Below, in pieces: positions 32,891 to 42,054 of a stretch of DNA of 64,000 bases. The notes below the pieces were generated by a model. That model did not search any database, had not been told where the DNA came from, and worked only from the letters and a program-made list of their open reading frames with translations. Position 1 is the stretch's first letter. The number at the start of each line of letters is the position of its first letter. Source of the stretch: Clostridium sporogenes (GTDB lineage: Bacteria > Bacillota > Clostridia > Clostridiales > Clostridiaceae); NCBI RefSeq assembly GCF_001020205.1, contig NZ_CP011663.1, positions 682,001-746,000 on the forward strand, read 5' to 3'. Both the position numbers and the translations under genes were made by a program.

Positions 32891-33606
32891 TGAAAAAAAG
32901 ATTTAAAAAGAGTTTATTATTTATTATAATAATAATAATTTGTGGATTTTGTTATATGTTAAAAGATACAGTAATAGAATTAGAAAATTCAAGTGTTATA
33001 GGAATTAATTCTAGCTTAGCTGATAAAGATAAGTTAGTGAAAGAAAATGGTGTTAATATAAGCCCAGAACGATTATTAGTAAACAGAGAGAATGGACTAA
33101 ATAAAGATTACATACCAGAAGGGTTAAGTATACCCAATATACCATTTTCAGATAAATCAGAGGATGAAGAAAAATATGTAGCAGGAATTATTGTAAAACC
33201 ATTAGAAGAATTGATAAATACAGCTAAAGAAGAAGGGATAATATTATTTGGTAACTCAGGTTATAGATCTTATAGCTCACAAAAAAATATTTATAAGAAT
33301 AGGGCAAAATATCAAGGGAAAAAACTTGCAGATGCATATGTAGCTAAGCCAGGATTTAGTGAACATCAAACAGGACTATGTATTGATATTACTAATAAAG
33401 ATAGATATTTTGTAGAAGGAACAAAGGAAGCCGATTGGCTTGCAAAAAATTGTTATAGATTTGGATTTATTATAAGATATCCAAAAGGAAAGAAAAGTAT
33501 AACCAATATAGAATATGAGCCTTGGCATATTAGATATGTTGGGAAAGAAGCTGCTAAATATATTTATGATAACAAAATTACCTTAGAGGAATACTTAGGT
33601 AAATAA
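32890..33606 (+). CDS. vanY: D-alanyl-D-alanine carboxypeptidase (VanY-like)
   Basis: 238 residues. An N-terminal membrane anchor (about 8-25) precedes a peptidase M15B domain with zinc ligands visible in SEHQTGLCIDIT (SxHxxGxxxD) and the catalytic Glu and His in EPWHIRYVG. SGYRSYSSQKNIY is the conserved substrate-loop region. It trims the terminal D-Ala from peptidoglycan stem peptides on the outer face of the membrane. It is the first gene of a vanY-vanR-vanS run. No vanH, vanA or vanX gene is present, so full glycopeptide resistance is not encoded here. Confidence 0.92.
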   Translation: MKKRFKKSLLFIIIIIICGFCYMLKDTVIELENSSVIGINSSLADKDKLVKENGVNISPERLLVNRENGLNKDYIPEGLSIPNIPFSDKSEDEEKYVAGIIVKPLEELINTAKEEGIILFGNSGYRSYSSQKNIYKNRAKYQGKKLADAYVAKPGFSEHQTGLCIDITNKDRYFVEGTKEADWLAKNCYRFGFIIRYPKGKKSITNIEYEPWHIRYVGKEAAKYIYDNKITLEEYLGK

Positions 33607-33626
33607 TTGTATAATTGGAGGATAAA

Positions 33627-34319
33627 ATGAACAATAATATTCTTGTGGTGGATGATGAAAAAGAAATAAGAGATTTATTAGAAATAAATCTTACAAATGA
33701 AGGATATAATGTATTTAAGGCAAGTTGCGGATTAGAAGCTTTAGAAATATTAGAAAGAGAAGAAGTTAATTTAATGGTTTTAGATATAATGATGCCAGAT
33801 ATGGACGGTTTAGAAGTTTGCAAAAGAGCAAGAGAAAAGTATAGCATACCAATTCTTATGCTAAGTGCAAAAGTAGAGGATATGGATAGGATAGAAGGTA
33901 TAATGACTGGTGCAGATGATTATGTATGTAAGCCTTTTAATCACTTAGAACTTACAGTTAGAATAAGAGCATTACTTAGAAGAGCATATTTTTTAAATAC
34001 TAAAATGCAAACTACAGATAACATAATAAGAATTGAGTCAATGGTTATAGATAAGAAGCAACACAAGGTGATAATAGATGATAATGAAATAGATTTAACA
34101 GCAAGAGAATTTGAAATTTTATATTTATTAGCTAACAATAGGGGAAGGGTTTTTAGTGCAGAAGAAATTTTTGAAAAGGTATGGAAAGAAAGATATTATC
34201 AATCCAATAATACTGTTATGGTACATATGAGTAGACTTAGAGATAAAATAGAAAAATATATGGAAGGTAGTAAGGTAATTCATACTGTGTGGGGAGTAGG
34301 TTATAAAATTGAAAAATAA
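33627..34319 (+). CDS. vanR: VanR-like response regulator
   Basis: 230 residues. Receiver domain with ILVVDDEKEI, phospho-acceptor Asp in MVLDIMMPDMDGLE (D53), MLSAK and CKPFN, then a winged helix (DLTAREFEILYLLANNRGRVFSAEEIFEKVWKE, NTVMVHMSRLRDKIE). The IMMPDMDG and DDYVCKPFNHLEL segments are VanR-like. ATG 33627 follows GGAGG at 5 bases; an in-frame TTG at 33615 is less likely. It overlaps vanS and follows vanY by 20 bases. Activates vanY in related systems; the phased repeats before vanY fit that. Confidence 0.92.
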   Translation: MNNNILVVDDEKEIRDLLEINLTNEGYNVFKASCGLEALEILEREEVNLMVLDIMMPDMDGLEVCKRAREKYSIPILMLSAKVEDMDRIEGIMTGADDYVCKPFNHLELTVRIRALLRRAYFLNTKMQTTDNIIRIESMVIDKKQHKVIIDDNEIDLTAREFEILYLLANNRGRVFSAEEIFEKVWKERYYQSNNTVMVHMSRLRDKIEKYMEGSKVIHTVWGVGYKIEK

Positions 34320-35412
34320 AAGATTATATAAATATTTTTTATCATCATTGGTAGATATATTAATAGCTTTAATATTAACTTACATGACAGCATATATAAG
34401 TAAGAAAATATTAAACTATTTATATGTGAAGTTTGACAACGAATTTGCTTTTTATTTTTGGATGTTTTGGAAAAGGCTTAAGTATGAAATAGTTGGTCAA
34501 TATCTTAATATAATAGTTGGAGCAGTTTTATTTTCAATGTTTTATTTCATCATAACTTATAGAAAAGCTAAAAATTTTGTATCTATTATAGAAGAAACTA
34601 AAATAATGGCCAATGGTGATTTAGATAGAGTGATACAGGTTAATGGAGAAGGGGATATTAAAAATTTAGCAGAAAATATAAATAATATATCAAAACAACT
34701 TAAAGATATAACAGTAGCAGAAAGAAATGCACAGAAAACCAAAAATGATTTGATAACTAATGTTTCTCATGATCTAAGAACTCCATTAACTTCAATAATG
34801 GGATATTTAGAACTTATTGATAATGATCAATACAAAGATGAAGTGGCACTTAGATATTATGTTAATATAGCCTATGAAAAATCTAAGGGGTTAAATTTGC
34901 TTATAAAGGATTTGTTTGAACTTACTAAAATGCAAAATAACACTATTAATCTAGAGAAAGTTGATATTAATTTAGTGGAATTATTAGGGCAAGTAGTTGC
35001 TTATTTTGAATATCAATTTAAAAGTGCAAATATGGAATCAAGAATTAATTTTTCAAAGGATAAGCTAATAGTAAATGCAGATACAGGAAAATTAGTAAGA
35101 GCATTTGAAAATTTATTATCTAATGCAATCAAATATGGGAAAGAGGGTTATTATGTTGATGTAGTAACAAGGCTTGAAGAAAATATGGCAGTAATTCAAA
35201 TTATAAATTATGGTCAATCCATACCAACAGTAGACTTACCATATATATTTGATAGGTTTTATAGAATAGAAAAATCAAGAAATAGTAATATATCAGGCTC
35301 TGGTCTTGGGCTTGCAATAACAAAAAATATTATAGAACTACACCAAGGAACCATATCAGCTTATAGTGATAATGACAGTACTATATTTGAAGTAAAATTA
35401 CCAGTTAAATAA
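34309..35412 (+). CDS. vanS: VanS-like sensor histidine kinase
   Basis: 367 residues. Two membrane helices (about 10-35 and 65-85) with a short extracytoplasmic loop, HAMP, HisKA with the phosphorylated His in NVSHDLRTPLTSIMGY (about H154), and HATPase with N box ENLLSNAIKYG and G boxes IFDRFYRIEKSRN and SGSGLGLAI. The short sensor loop is typical of VanS of the VanB-unlike class. TTG start at 34309 is supported by GGGGAG at 8-base spacing and overlaps vanR by 11 bases. Signal unknown. Confidence 0.92.
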   Translation: MKNKRLYKYFLSSLVDILIALILTYMTAYISKKILNYLYVKFDNEFAFYFWMFWKRLKYEIVGQYLNIIVGAVLFSMFYFIITYRKAKNFVSIIEETKIMANGDLDRVIQVNGEGDIKNLAENINNISKQLKDITVAERNAQKTKNDLITNVSHDLRTPLTSIMGYLELIDNDQYKDEVALRYYVNIAYEKSKGLNLLIKDLFELTKMQNNTINLEKVDINLVELLGQVVAYFEYQFKSANMESRINFSKDKLIVNADTGKLVRAFENLLSNAIKYGKEGYYVDVVTRLEENMAVIQIINYGQSIPTVDLPYIFDRFYRIEKSRNSNISGSGLGLAITKNIIELHQGTISAYSDNDSTIFEVKLPVK

Positions 35413-35479
35413 ATACTTGATATGATTAGTGCTAATGGAGTTTTAATTTGATGAAAAGGTACAAAAATATTTTATAAAC

Positions 35480-35525
35480 AAAAAAGAAGGAGAAACCTTA
35501 CATAATAGGAGAGGTCCGCCTTTTT
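35480..35525 (+). terminator. Imperfect terminator after vanS
   Basis: AAGGAGAAACC pairs with GGTCCGCCTT (internal loop), flanked by A and T runs. Confidence 0.55.
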
Positions 35526-35651
35526 CAATTTTACTATAAGGATATAATTAGTTAAGAAGATGAAAATTAAATTATAGTTCACAATTAGGAACAGCAACTT
35601 ATAGGAAACAAGAGAAAAAAAGTTTTTAAGAAAATGTTTTACCGCATACAG

Positions 35652-35698
35652 AGGGTATGTAGGTAAATTTGTTTTTACACAAATCTACCTACATACCC
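35652..35698. terminator. Long stem-loop between convergent vanS and MFS genes
   Basis: GGGTATGTAGGTAAATTTGT pairs with ACAAATCTACCTACATACCC with one mismatch around a ~7-base loop. Either direction could use it as a terminator, although no T run follows. Confidence 0.65.
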
Positions 35699-35727
35699 AT
35701 TTAGTGCAACAATCTCTTATTTTTAAT

Positions 35728-37395
35728 TTATACTACTATTTCTGTTTTAACTTCTTCTAATTTAGTTTCATTTTTTTTATTAAAAGGTACTGCTATGAGA
35801 CCTAAGGCTGCAATAATTGCTGTGATTAGGAAACATTTATTATAAATTTTGTTGCTTTCATCATTTTTTATTGCAGTTGCTTCAGCTAAGATATTATGTA
35901 TTTCTTTTGCTTGAACATTGAATTTTTTCTTAATAGATGGTTTCATTTTATCTGGAACAGATGCTAATACTGTTTTTTCTTTAGCCTCAATTAATTTATC
36001 AACCATATCTCTAGAAAAAGAAGTATTCTGGCTAGTGTTTGAAGTCTTTATTTTATCACATATTGTAGATTTGACTTGTTGTTCAAGCACTACATTTTTA
36101 TTAACTGTATCTATGATTCTACTTTTGGTATTGTCTATAGCTTGAGTAGTGTAATGACTACTTAATGTTGAAACTAAAGCTATAGCTAAACATGCAGTTA
36201 ATTGCCTAAAACTATTTAGTATACCTGAAGCAATACCATTTTTATCCTTTGATATCTCTTCAAAAGCGCTTTGATATAATGGGGAAGTTGCACCAATTCC
36301 AAGTCCTACTGTAATAAAAGAAATATAGATTATCTTTATATTGTTTGAACTATTCATAAATACAAACATAAGGTCTCCTAAAGATACAAAAATTATAGCT
36401 AATAGAGAAGTAACTCTAGCACCATATTTTTTAGATATAATACCGAAAATTGGGGACATAATAAAGGAGATACAGCTTACTATACCTAGTATAATTCCAG
36501 ATTTTAATACTGTATAGCCTAATTGATTTTCTATATAGAAATTCATTAAATAGGAAATAGGCATAAAGGCGAAGAATATTACTCCAATTATTATTATGGA
36601 AGAAGTAAAGCTTTTTATTTTGAATAATTTAAAGTCTATCATTGGATTTTTTACTTTAGCTTCATGTATTATAAAAATGATAGTTGAAATTAAAGATGTT
36701 ACTAATAAGGTAATTATTATTGTACTTTCCCAACCATAGTAATTTCCTTTAACAAGTAGGAAAATTAGTGCCCCAATTCCATAGGCTAAAAGTATAGAAC
36801 CTATAATATCTATTTTCTTTTCTATTGTCCTGTCATAGCATTCTTTAACATATTTTACTCCTAAGAAGATAGAAATAAGAATAAAAGGAACATTTACATA
36901 AAATATTGCCTTAAAATTAAAGGCTTCATTTAAGATTCCACCTATAACGGGGCCAGAAGCTGCAGCTATAGAAATTATCATACCAATTATAATAGCAAGC
37001 TTTGACATGGAATCTTTTCCAAATAATTCTATGCCTAAGGGTATAGATAATGGAGTAAGAATTGCAGCTCCTATACCTTGAATGATTCTAAAGATTGTAA
37101 TCATATAAAGAGAAGTAGATAGTCCACAAAATATTGATGAAGAACCAAAGACTATAAGACCAATTAAAAATAGTTTCTTTCTTCCATAAATATCTGCAAT
37201 TTTTGAGAAGTTTATTAAAAGAGCAGAGAAAGGAATTAAGTAGGCTGTACTTACCCAAGATATTCCTGTTATATCAGTTTTAAAATAATGAGCCATAGAT
37301 GGCAAAGATACATTAACTATAGTTGAGTCTAATACTGTTAAAAAGCAAGCTATTGCTAGAGATATAAATGCTAATATTTTTTCTTTTTTATTCAT
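35728..37395 (-). CDS. MFS drug efflux transporter, DHA2 (EmrB/QacA) family
   Basis: 555 residues with 14 membrane segments. Motifs: FLTVLDSTIVNVSLPSMA (the D1 motif of DHA2 transporters), SKIADIYGRKKLFLIG (motif A) and the antiporter motif C region IGMIISIAAASGPVIGGIL. A long extracytoplasmic loop with coiled-coil character lies near residues 420-500, before the last helix, which is unusual for plain EmrB proteins. Start ATG 37395 follows GGAGGG; an in-frame ATG at 37428 is upstream of the RBS. Divergent TetR gene and two palindromes indicate inducible expression. Confidence 0.93.
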   Translation of the reverse strand: MNKKEKILAFISLAIACFLTVLDSTIVNVSLPSMAHYFKTDITGISWVSTAYLIPFSALLINFSKIADIYGRKKLFLIGLIVFGSSSIFCGLSTSLYMITIFRIIQGIGAAILTPLSIPLGIELFGKDSMSKLAIIIGMIISIAAASGPVIGGILNEAFNFKAIFYVNVPFILISIFLGVKYVKECYDRTIEKKIDIIGSILLAYGIGALIFLLVKGNYYGWESTIIITLLVTSLISTIIFIIHEAKVKNPMIDFKLFKIKSFTSSIIIIGVIFFAFMPISYLMNFYIENQLGYTVLKSGIILGIVSCISFIMSPIFGIISKKYGARVTSLLAIIFVSLGDLMFVFMNSSNNIKIIYISFITVGLGIGATSPLYQSAFEEISKDKNGIASGILNSFRQLTACLAIALVSTLSSHYTTQAIDNTKSRIIDTVNKNVVLEQQVKSTICDKIKTSNTSQNTSFSRDMVDKLIEAKEKTVLASVPDKMKPSIKKKFNVQAKEIHNILAEATAIKNDESNKIYNKCFLITAIIAALGLIAVPFNKKNETKLEEVKTEIVV

Positions 37396-37422
37396 GATAC
37401 CCTCCAAAATTATTATTATATA

Positions 37423-37500
37423 AAACATGAATTTGATTTCATATTCATATAATACACCTGGAAAATTCCAATGTCAATATATGAAATCAATTTCATGTTT
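37423..37500. promoter_or_regulatory. Symmetric divergent operator pair for TetR/MFS
   Basis: Two 22-base arms (37423-37444 and 37479-37500) are inverted copies with 21 of 22 matches. Each carries a TetR-like palindrome, ATGAAATCAATTTCAT or its relative. Between them, on the - strand, lies TTGACA (37477-37472), 17-base spacer, TATTAT (37454-37449) for the MFS gene; the spacer holds a TGGAAAATTCCA palindrome. The left arm covers the MFS transcript start and the right arm lies just before the TetR promoter. Confidence 0.85.
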
Positions 37501-37502
37501 CG

Positions 37503-37531
37503 TTGACTTTTATTTTTTTATCTTTTATTAT
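37503..37531 (+). promoter_or_regulatory. Promoter of the TetR gene
   Basis: TTGACT (37503-37508), 17-base spacer, TATTAT (37526-37531). Confidence 0.7.
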
Positions 37532-37548
37532 TAGAATAGGTGATGAAA

Positions 37549-38193
37549 ATGAAAAGAAAAACAAGAATACCAACTCAAAAAAGAGCTTTGGAAAAATATA
37601 ATAGAATATTAGAAGCAGCTTATAAATTATTCAATGAAAAAGGTTATTACAATACTACTACAGCAGATATATCTAAAGAAGCTGATGTTGCTACTGGCTC
37701 AGTATATGCCTATTTTGAAGATAAGAAGGATATTTACATCAAGGTGATTGAAAGGCTTAATGAAAAATTTATATATCCAACCCATAACTTTTGGGTAGAG
37801 AATATTGATAAACAACTTAATAATGTAGAAGAGGCAAAAGAGCTTTTTAGGATATTTATAAAAATGATGATAAAAAAACATGACTTTTCTAAAACCTTTC
37901 ATGATGAAATGGAAGCATTGACACTTTTAGATGAGGATATAGCTATGATAAGAAAGGAACAAGAGAGGCGTAGGAATGAAAATATAGGAGATATTTTCAG
38001 AATTTTATCTATACCTTTTAAAGGTGAAGAGGAAGAAAAGATATTTTTTCATTATTCATTTTTCATAATTGATGATATATGCCATAAGAGTATATACGAC
38101 GATGAAATAAAAGATATGGATTTATATATTGAAAAATGCGTTAATATGATATATTTTTTGTTTCAAGATTGTACTGACTATAAGAATAAATAA
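37549..38193 (+). CDS. TetR family transcriptional regulator
   Basis: 214 residues. The DNA-binding domain is clear: RILEAAYKLFNEKGYYNTTTADISKEADVATGSVYAYFEDKKDIYIKV, with recognition helix VATGSVYAYFEDKK. ATG 37549 is preferred by spacing to AATAGG; GTG 37540 and ATG 37543 lie in frame nearer the RBS. It is divergent from the DHA2 efflux gene and is its probable repressor. Effector unknown. Confidence 0.93.
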   Translation: MKRKTRIPTQKRALEKYNRILEAAYKLFNEKGYYNTTTADISKEADVATGSVYAYFEDKKDIYIKVIERLNEKFIYPTHNFWVENIDKQLNNVEEAKELFRIFIKMMIKKHDFSKTFHDEMEALTLLDEDIAMIRKEQERRRNENIGDIFRILSIPFKGEEEEKIFFHYSFFIIDDICHKSIYDDEIKDMDLYIEKCVNMIYFLFQDCTDYKNK

Positions 38194-38513
38194 GTATAAA
38201 AGCACTTTGTACTATTCCTTCCTAGTTATCCTATTATAGAATTTTCATAGTGCAACTTGGATATTATATGATAATTATCTAGAATAAATTTGGGTATTAT
38301 ATGGAAAAACTTTACTTAGATGTGAGACAGTAATATGTAGGTAAATAAATAATTAAAAATTAAAGGCTTATATAAAGAGCAAAAAAATTATGATATTGCA
38401 TAATAAAATAAGGCATTATAAAGCCCCATGTATGTGCATGGAGCTTGAACAAGCTTAGTAAATATAAAAATATTTACTCTTTTATTGCTAACTTAATTAA
38501 CTATTTCACTGTA
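38194..38513. other. Intergenic region between convergent genes with hairpin
   Basis: About 320 bases. It holds one hairpin, AAGCCCCATG-TATGTG-CATGGAGCTT (38421-38446, one mismatch), a possible terminator. Nothing else is seen. Confidence 0.5.
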
Positions 38514-39641
38514 TTAAAAAGCTTTACTTTTAGCAATTAATGCATCAGTAATGTCATCATTGGTATCATCAGCAATTTTACCACTAATACTATTAATATC
38601 ATCATTGACTTCATTAATTTCATTAACTGGAATCTCATCTAACTTGTAGTCTTTTCTAGCAAAACCTTTAAAAACAACTGATCCAACAAGTCCACCTATG
38701 GTTCCACCTATTACAGCAAAGGTAACAGCTATAAGAACTTTTTTAGGGTCATTAAATCCAAAGGGTGCAAGTAGTCCTGGTATAGGAGATGCTGTTCCTG
38801 GAGCATTATTTATTATATTAAAATATGCTGCTGAAAGTCCTGCTAATCCTCCGCCTAGAATATTTGATCCATATATGGGGATAGGATTTTTAGTTACTAT
38901 TGGTGCTTGAGTTAATGGTTCTAACATTACTGCTACTATATTACTTTTATTACCTAGTTTAAGTTTTTTAAAAATGATACCATTTGTAAAGGAGCCTCCA
39001 ACACAGGCTAAAGCTGCAATTCCCATTGCTAATCCCTGTAGTCCAAGCATAGCAGTAACTGCCATTGAGCTTAGTGGTGAGGTACATACAACTTTCATTA
39101 TTCCACCAAGTAAGAATCCCATAACTAATGGTGATTGTTGTGCAGCTAGGGATATCATTTGCCCAATATTAACCAATGTGGCATTAACTACAGGATCTAC
39201 TCCCATTGCTATAAATCTTGCTAAGGGAGCTATTAAAAGAGCTCCTACTATAGTATTTAGTCCTTCTGGTAATTTTTTATCAAATATAGGTGCTATAAGT
39301 CCTATAATGTAGCCAGCTATAAATCCTGGAAGTATTCCATATCCACCTAAGGCTACACCTGCTACCACTGCATAAAGTGGATTAGCTCCCATAGATATTG
39401 GCACTAAAATAGCTGCTGCCACACCTCCCATAGATCCTGACACTGATCCAACTTTACCTAGAAAAGCAAAGTTTAAAAAATCTCCACTTATATATTTATG
39501 AATAGCTTCTACTAAAAAAGTTGCTACTGCTGCATTTGCTAGTCCTGACATAGCTTTACTTCCCTTAGGGGCTTTAAAGCTGAATAATGAAAATAATCCT
39601 AATGTAAATAACAATAGGCCCATTCCTTTAACAATTTCCAC
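38514..39641 (-). CDS. PTS system IIC component (PTS_EIIC_2 family)
   Basis: 375 residues, very hydrophobic and Gly/Ala-rich, with ~9-10 membrane segments. GGVAAAILVPISMGANPLYAVVAGVALGGYGILPGFIAGYIIG and VVCTSPLSSMAVTAMLGLQGLAMGIAALACVGGSF match the PF13303-type IIC proteins, which lack fused IIA/IIB domains. The sugar is unknown and no IIA/IIB gene is adjacent. GTG 39641 is preferred because AGGAGG lies 9 bases before it; the in-frame TTG at 39665 precedes the RBS. Three tandem decamers in the promoter region and an adjacent GlnK/GlnL-like two-component system suggest regulated expression. Confidence 0.85.
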   Translation of the reverse strand: MEIVKGMGLLLFTLGLFSLFSFKAPKGSKAMSGLANAAVATFLVEAIHKYISGDFLNFAFLGKVGSVSGSMGGVAAAILVPISMGANPLYAVVAGVALGGYGILPGFIAGYIIGLIAPIFDKKLPEGLNTIVGALLIAPLARFIAMGVDPVVNATLVNIGQMISLAAQQSPLVMGFLLGGIMKVVCTSPLSSMAVTAMLGLQGLAMGIAALACVGGSFTNGIIFKKLKLGNKSNIVAVMLEPLTQAPIVTKNPIPIYGSNILGGGLAGLSAAYFNIINNAPGTASPIPGLLAPFGFNDPKKVLIAVTFAVIGGTIGGLVGSVVFKGFARKDYKLDEIPVNEINEVNDDINSISGKIADDTNDDITDALIAKSKAF

Positions 39642-39716
39642 AATATGAAACCTCCTTGATTCCAACTTTACTAATAGTTTTCAGAATTAATTGATTATTT
39701 AGACTATATAGCCTAG

Positions 39717-39769
39717 CTTTCAAAAAGTTTCGGAAAGTTTCAAAAAGTATTTTGTTATAATTATAACAA
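39717..39769 (-). promoter_or_regulatory. Three tandem decamers and palindrome before the PTS gene
   Basis: On the + strand, CAAAAAGTTT, CGGAAAGTTT and CAAAAAGTAT occupy 39721-39750 with exact 10-base phase. On the - strand the last decamer runs into TTGAAA, a possible -35, with TAAATA 16 bases later. A perfect 18-base palindrome TTGTTATAATTATAACAA lies at 39752-39769. The layout suits cooperative binding by a response regulator, most simply the one at 39783. Confidence 0.7.
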
Positions 39770-39782
39770 TTTCAAATACATC

Positions 39783-40595
39783 TTATTCATTAATGTAATA
39801 AGCTATTCCTTGTAAAAATTTTTTAACATTAACGGATCCTTTTTCAGAACTTTTTCCTCTTATATAATCCATTTCTTTTTTTACTTCTTCAAAACTAAAA
39901 ATAGAATTTGAAAATTCTACAAAAGTATCATTCATGTAATCCTCTATGCCTAAATTAGCAATATTATTTAAAGCTACAAAGGCTGTTCTTCTTATTCTTT
40001 GTTCTATGGATTTAGGTTTATCTGATATTTCTTTAAATAATTCTTTAAGAGTATAGGTATCTCTAGAATTATTTTCAATTATACATTCTATGCTTTTTAT
40101 TATATCTTCGCATCCTGACTCACCTAATATTCCTAATTTATTCATTATACTTTTGATATTAGATGTATAATTATCCCCATCTTCTTTTTTAAATATAGAA
40201 TCTATATTGCCTAACTTTTTTTTCATAAGTTCACTATTAATCACTTTTTTTAAAACAGATTTAACCTCAACTGCATTTATAGGTTTACTTATATAAAACT
40301 CAATTCCATTTTCATAGGCTTTAGCTATCATATCTTTAGAGGATACTTGGGATAGCATTATATATTGAATATGAGGATATTTAGATTTATATTCTTTAAC
40401 TAGAGTTAAGCCATCCTTTCCAGGCATTAAAAGGTCTACAATAACAATATCTGGCTTTTCCGTTTCTATTAAAAATCCTCCATTCTCCCCATTTAGAGCA
40501 GCCTGTGTTATTACTTCTCCCAAACATTCATGATTTATTATTTTATTAAGAATCTTATGAACATTTATATCATCATCTATTATTAATATTCTCAA
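39783..40595 (-). CDS. GlnL/YcbB-like response regulator
   Basis: 270 residues. The receiver (phospho-acceptor Asp in IVIVDLLMPGKDG, D54; MLSQ; ISKPIN) is followed by an all-helical C-terminal domain with IEQRIRRTAFVALNNIANLGIEDYMND and SFEEVKKEMDYIRGKSSEKGSVNVKKFLQGI. This matches the YcbB domain of Bacillus GlnL rather than a winged helix. GlnL binds DNA direct repeats and activates a glutamine uptake operon. Here the neighbour is a PTS IIC gene, so the regulon differs. Four-base overlap with the kinase gene. Confidence 0.88.
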   Translation of the reverse strand: MRILIIDDDINVHKILNKIINHECLGEVITQAALNGENGGFLIETEKPDIVIVDLLMPGKDGLTLVKEYKSKYPHIQYIMLSQVSSKDMIAKAYENGIEFYISKPINAVEVKSVLKKVINSELMKKKLGNIDSIFKKEDGDNYTSNIKSIMNKLGILGESGCEDIIKSIECIIENNSRDTYTLKELFKEISDKPKSIEQRIRRTAFVALNNIANLGIEDYMNDTFVEFSNSIFSFEEVKKEMDYIRGKSSEKGSVNVKKFLQGIAYYINE

Positions 40596-41887
40596 ATTCT
40601 CGCCCCCTCTAAAATGTCTTTGGGTATAAAAATCATAAATTTAGTACCTTTTCCTTTTGAAGACTTTAGTGTTACAAAGCCATTTAATTTAGCTTCAACT
40701 ATATCTTTTACTATGATTAATCCTAGTCCACGATTCACATCACCTGTTTCAAAATCAATTTTAGTAGAGAATCCTGGATTAAATACGTATTTTTTATCAT
40801 CCTCATCTATTCCTTCACCATTATCTATAATTTCAAAACAATGACCTCTCATATTATCAATGTTCGTAGAAACATGATTTAAATATATTAGTCCATTATC
40901 TTTATCTTTTAAAGCATCAATGCTATTCATAATTATATTTCTGAATATAGATATTAAATAATAATGATATATAGTATTAAAATTTTCTCCTTTTTGAATT
41001 TTTAAGGTTATCTTTGTATTTTTTATTTCTATATTTATCATATGTCTTAATATATCTAGTATTTCATAATAATTCATACTGTCTTTAAGTTCCTTTGTGT
41101 TTGTTAATTCGTTAACACCTCTAACTATTAAATTGAATTCTTTTTTTATCTCATGGATATCTTTTGTAATTTCCATAATTTCTTTTTTAAAGCTCTTATC
41201 TAAATCCTTTTGGTTTATATCCATATATAAATCATAGGATTTTCCCATGACATTTTCTATATTATCCATAGATTTTTCCATAAGATAAATCTCACTTTTT
41301 AAAGTAGAATTTGATGCTAATAGTTTTATATATCTTTCTGTATGCTCTTTTTTTAGAAGGGTAGTATTATATCTAATCATTAAATTTATCATAACCCATA
41401 TTAATGTAGATCTTAAAAATGCAACAAAAAGTAAACCTATGATTATATTAAGACTAAAATTTTCTAAATAAATAGTATGTCTAATGGACATTTCAGTGAA
41501 GTTAGCAAAAAAATCGCAGATAATGAGTTTAAATAAAAGGGTATTTAAATTTTTATTTTTAATAGTAATAATAAAGTAAATAGTTATATAAACTAAATAA
41601 AATATAAATTCTGGAAAATGATTGCTTATACCTAATTTAAGAGCAGAGTTCAGTTCACTATTTTCTAAGAAATAAACCAAGATTCTTATTATATATACAA
41701 GAAAAGAAGAAGTGATGGCTACCATTATTTTATCATCCATTTCAATCATATATAGTAGGATTATTAGAACTATAATACCAAAGGATATATTGAAATGATT
41801 AACAAATAATTTTATATATATTTGAGATGAAAACATAACTAAAAAGCCTATAAATATAAGTTGATTTAAATTGCTCTTAACTTTCAT
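40592..41887 (-). CDS. GlnK/YcbA-like sensor histidine kinase
   Basis: 431 residues. The N-terminal ~175 residues hold six or seven membrane helices with little outside sequence, so the sensor is probably within the membrane. A coiled coil and DHp segment with a His in ITKDIHEIKKEF (about H245) follow, then a HATPase domain (N box RNIIMNSIDALKD, G1 EIIDNGEGIDEDD, FNPGFSTK and G2 NRGLGLIIVKD), resembling GlnK/DcuS-like kinases. ATG 41887 follows AAGGAG at 9 bases; ATG 41896 touches the RBS. Paired with the YcbB-type regulator. Confidence 0.88.
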   Translation of the reverse strand: MKVKSNLNQLIFIGFLVMFSSQIYIKLFVNHFNISFGIIVLIILLYMIEMDDKIMVAITSSFLVYIIRILVYFLENSELNSALKLGISNHFPEFIFYLVYITIYFIITIKNKNLNTLLFKLIICDFFANFTEMSIRHTIYLENFSLNIIIGLLFVAFLRSTLIWVMINLMIRYNTTLLKKEHTERYIKLLASNSTLKSEIYLMEKSMDNIENVMGKSYDLYMDINQKDLDKSFKKEIMEITKDIHEIKKEFNLIVRGVNELTNTKELKDSMNYYEILDILRHMINIEIKNTKITLKIQKGENFNTIYHYYLISIFRNIIMNSIDALKDKDNGLIYLNHVSTNIDNMRGHCFEIIDNGEGIDEDDKKYVFNPGFSTKIDFETGDVNRGLGLIIVKDIVEAKLNGFVTLKSSKGKGTKFMIFIPKDILEGARI

Positions 41888-42015
41888 TATTTTCATCTCC
41901 TTATAAAGCTTCTTTAATAGTAATATTCAATAATTTTTTTAAATAACCTTTGAAAAGTCTATTAGAATAGCTGATAGTGTCTATTAATAAAACTTATTTT
42001 ATATATTAAAAGAAT

Positions 42016-42048
42016 AAAAACTGTTTCAATTATACTGAAACAGTTTTT
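42016..42048 (-). terminator. Terminator after the downstream cfa gene
   Basis: AAAAACTGTTTCA pairs perfectly with TGAAACAGTTTTT around a 7-base loop. Confidence 0.9.
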
Positions 42049-42054
42049 ATCTAT

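Noticed and set aside
32890..35412. Complete glycopeptide resistance operon
   Set aside because: Only VanY-, VanR- and VanS-like genes are present; no dehydrogenase, ligase or VanX dipeptidase is encoded nearby.
38698..39312. Open frames opposite the PTS IIC gene
   Set aside because: Same reason: antisense shadows rich in Pro/Ala/Ile without starts or family motifs.
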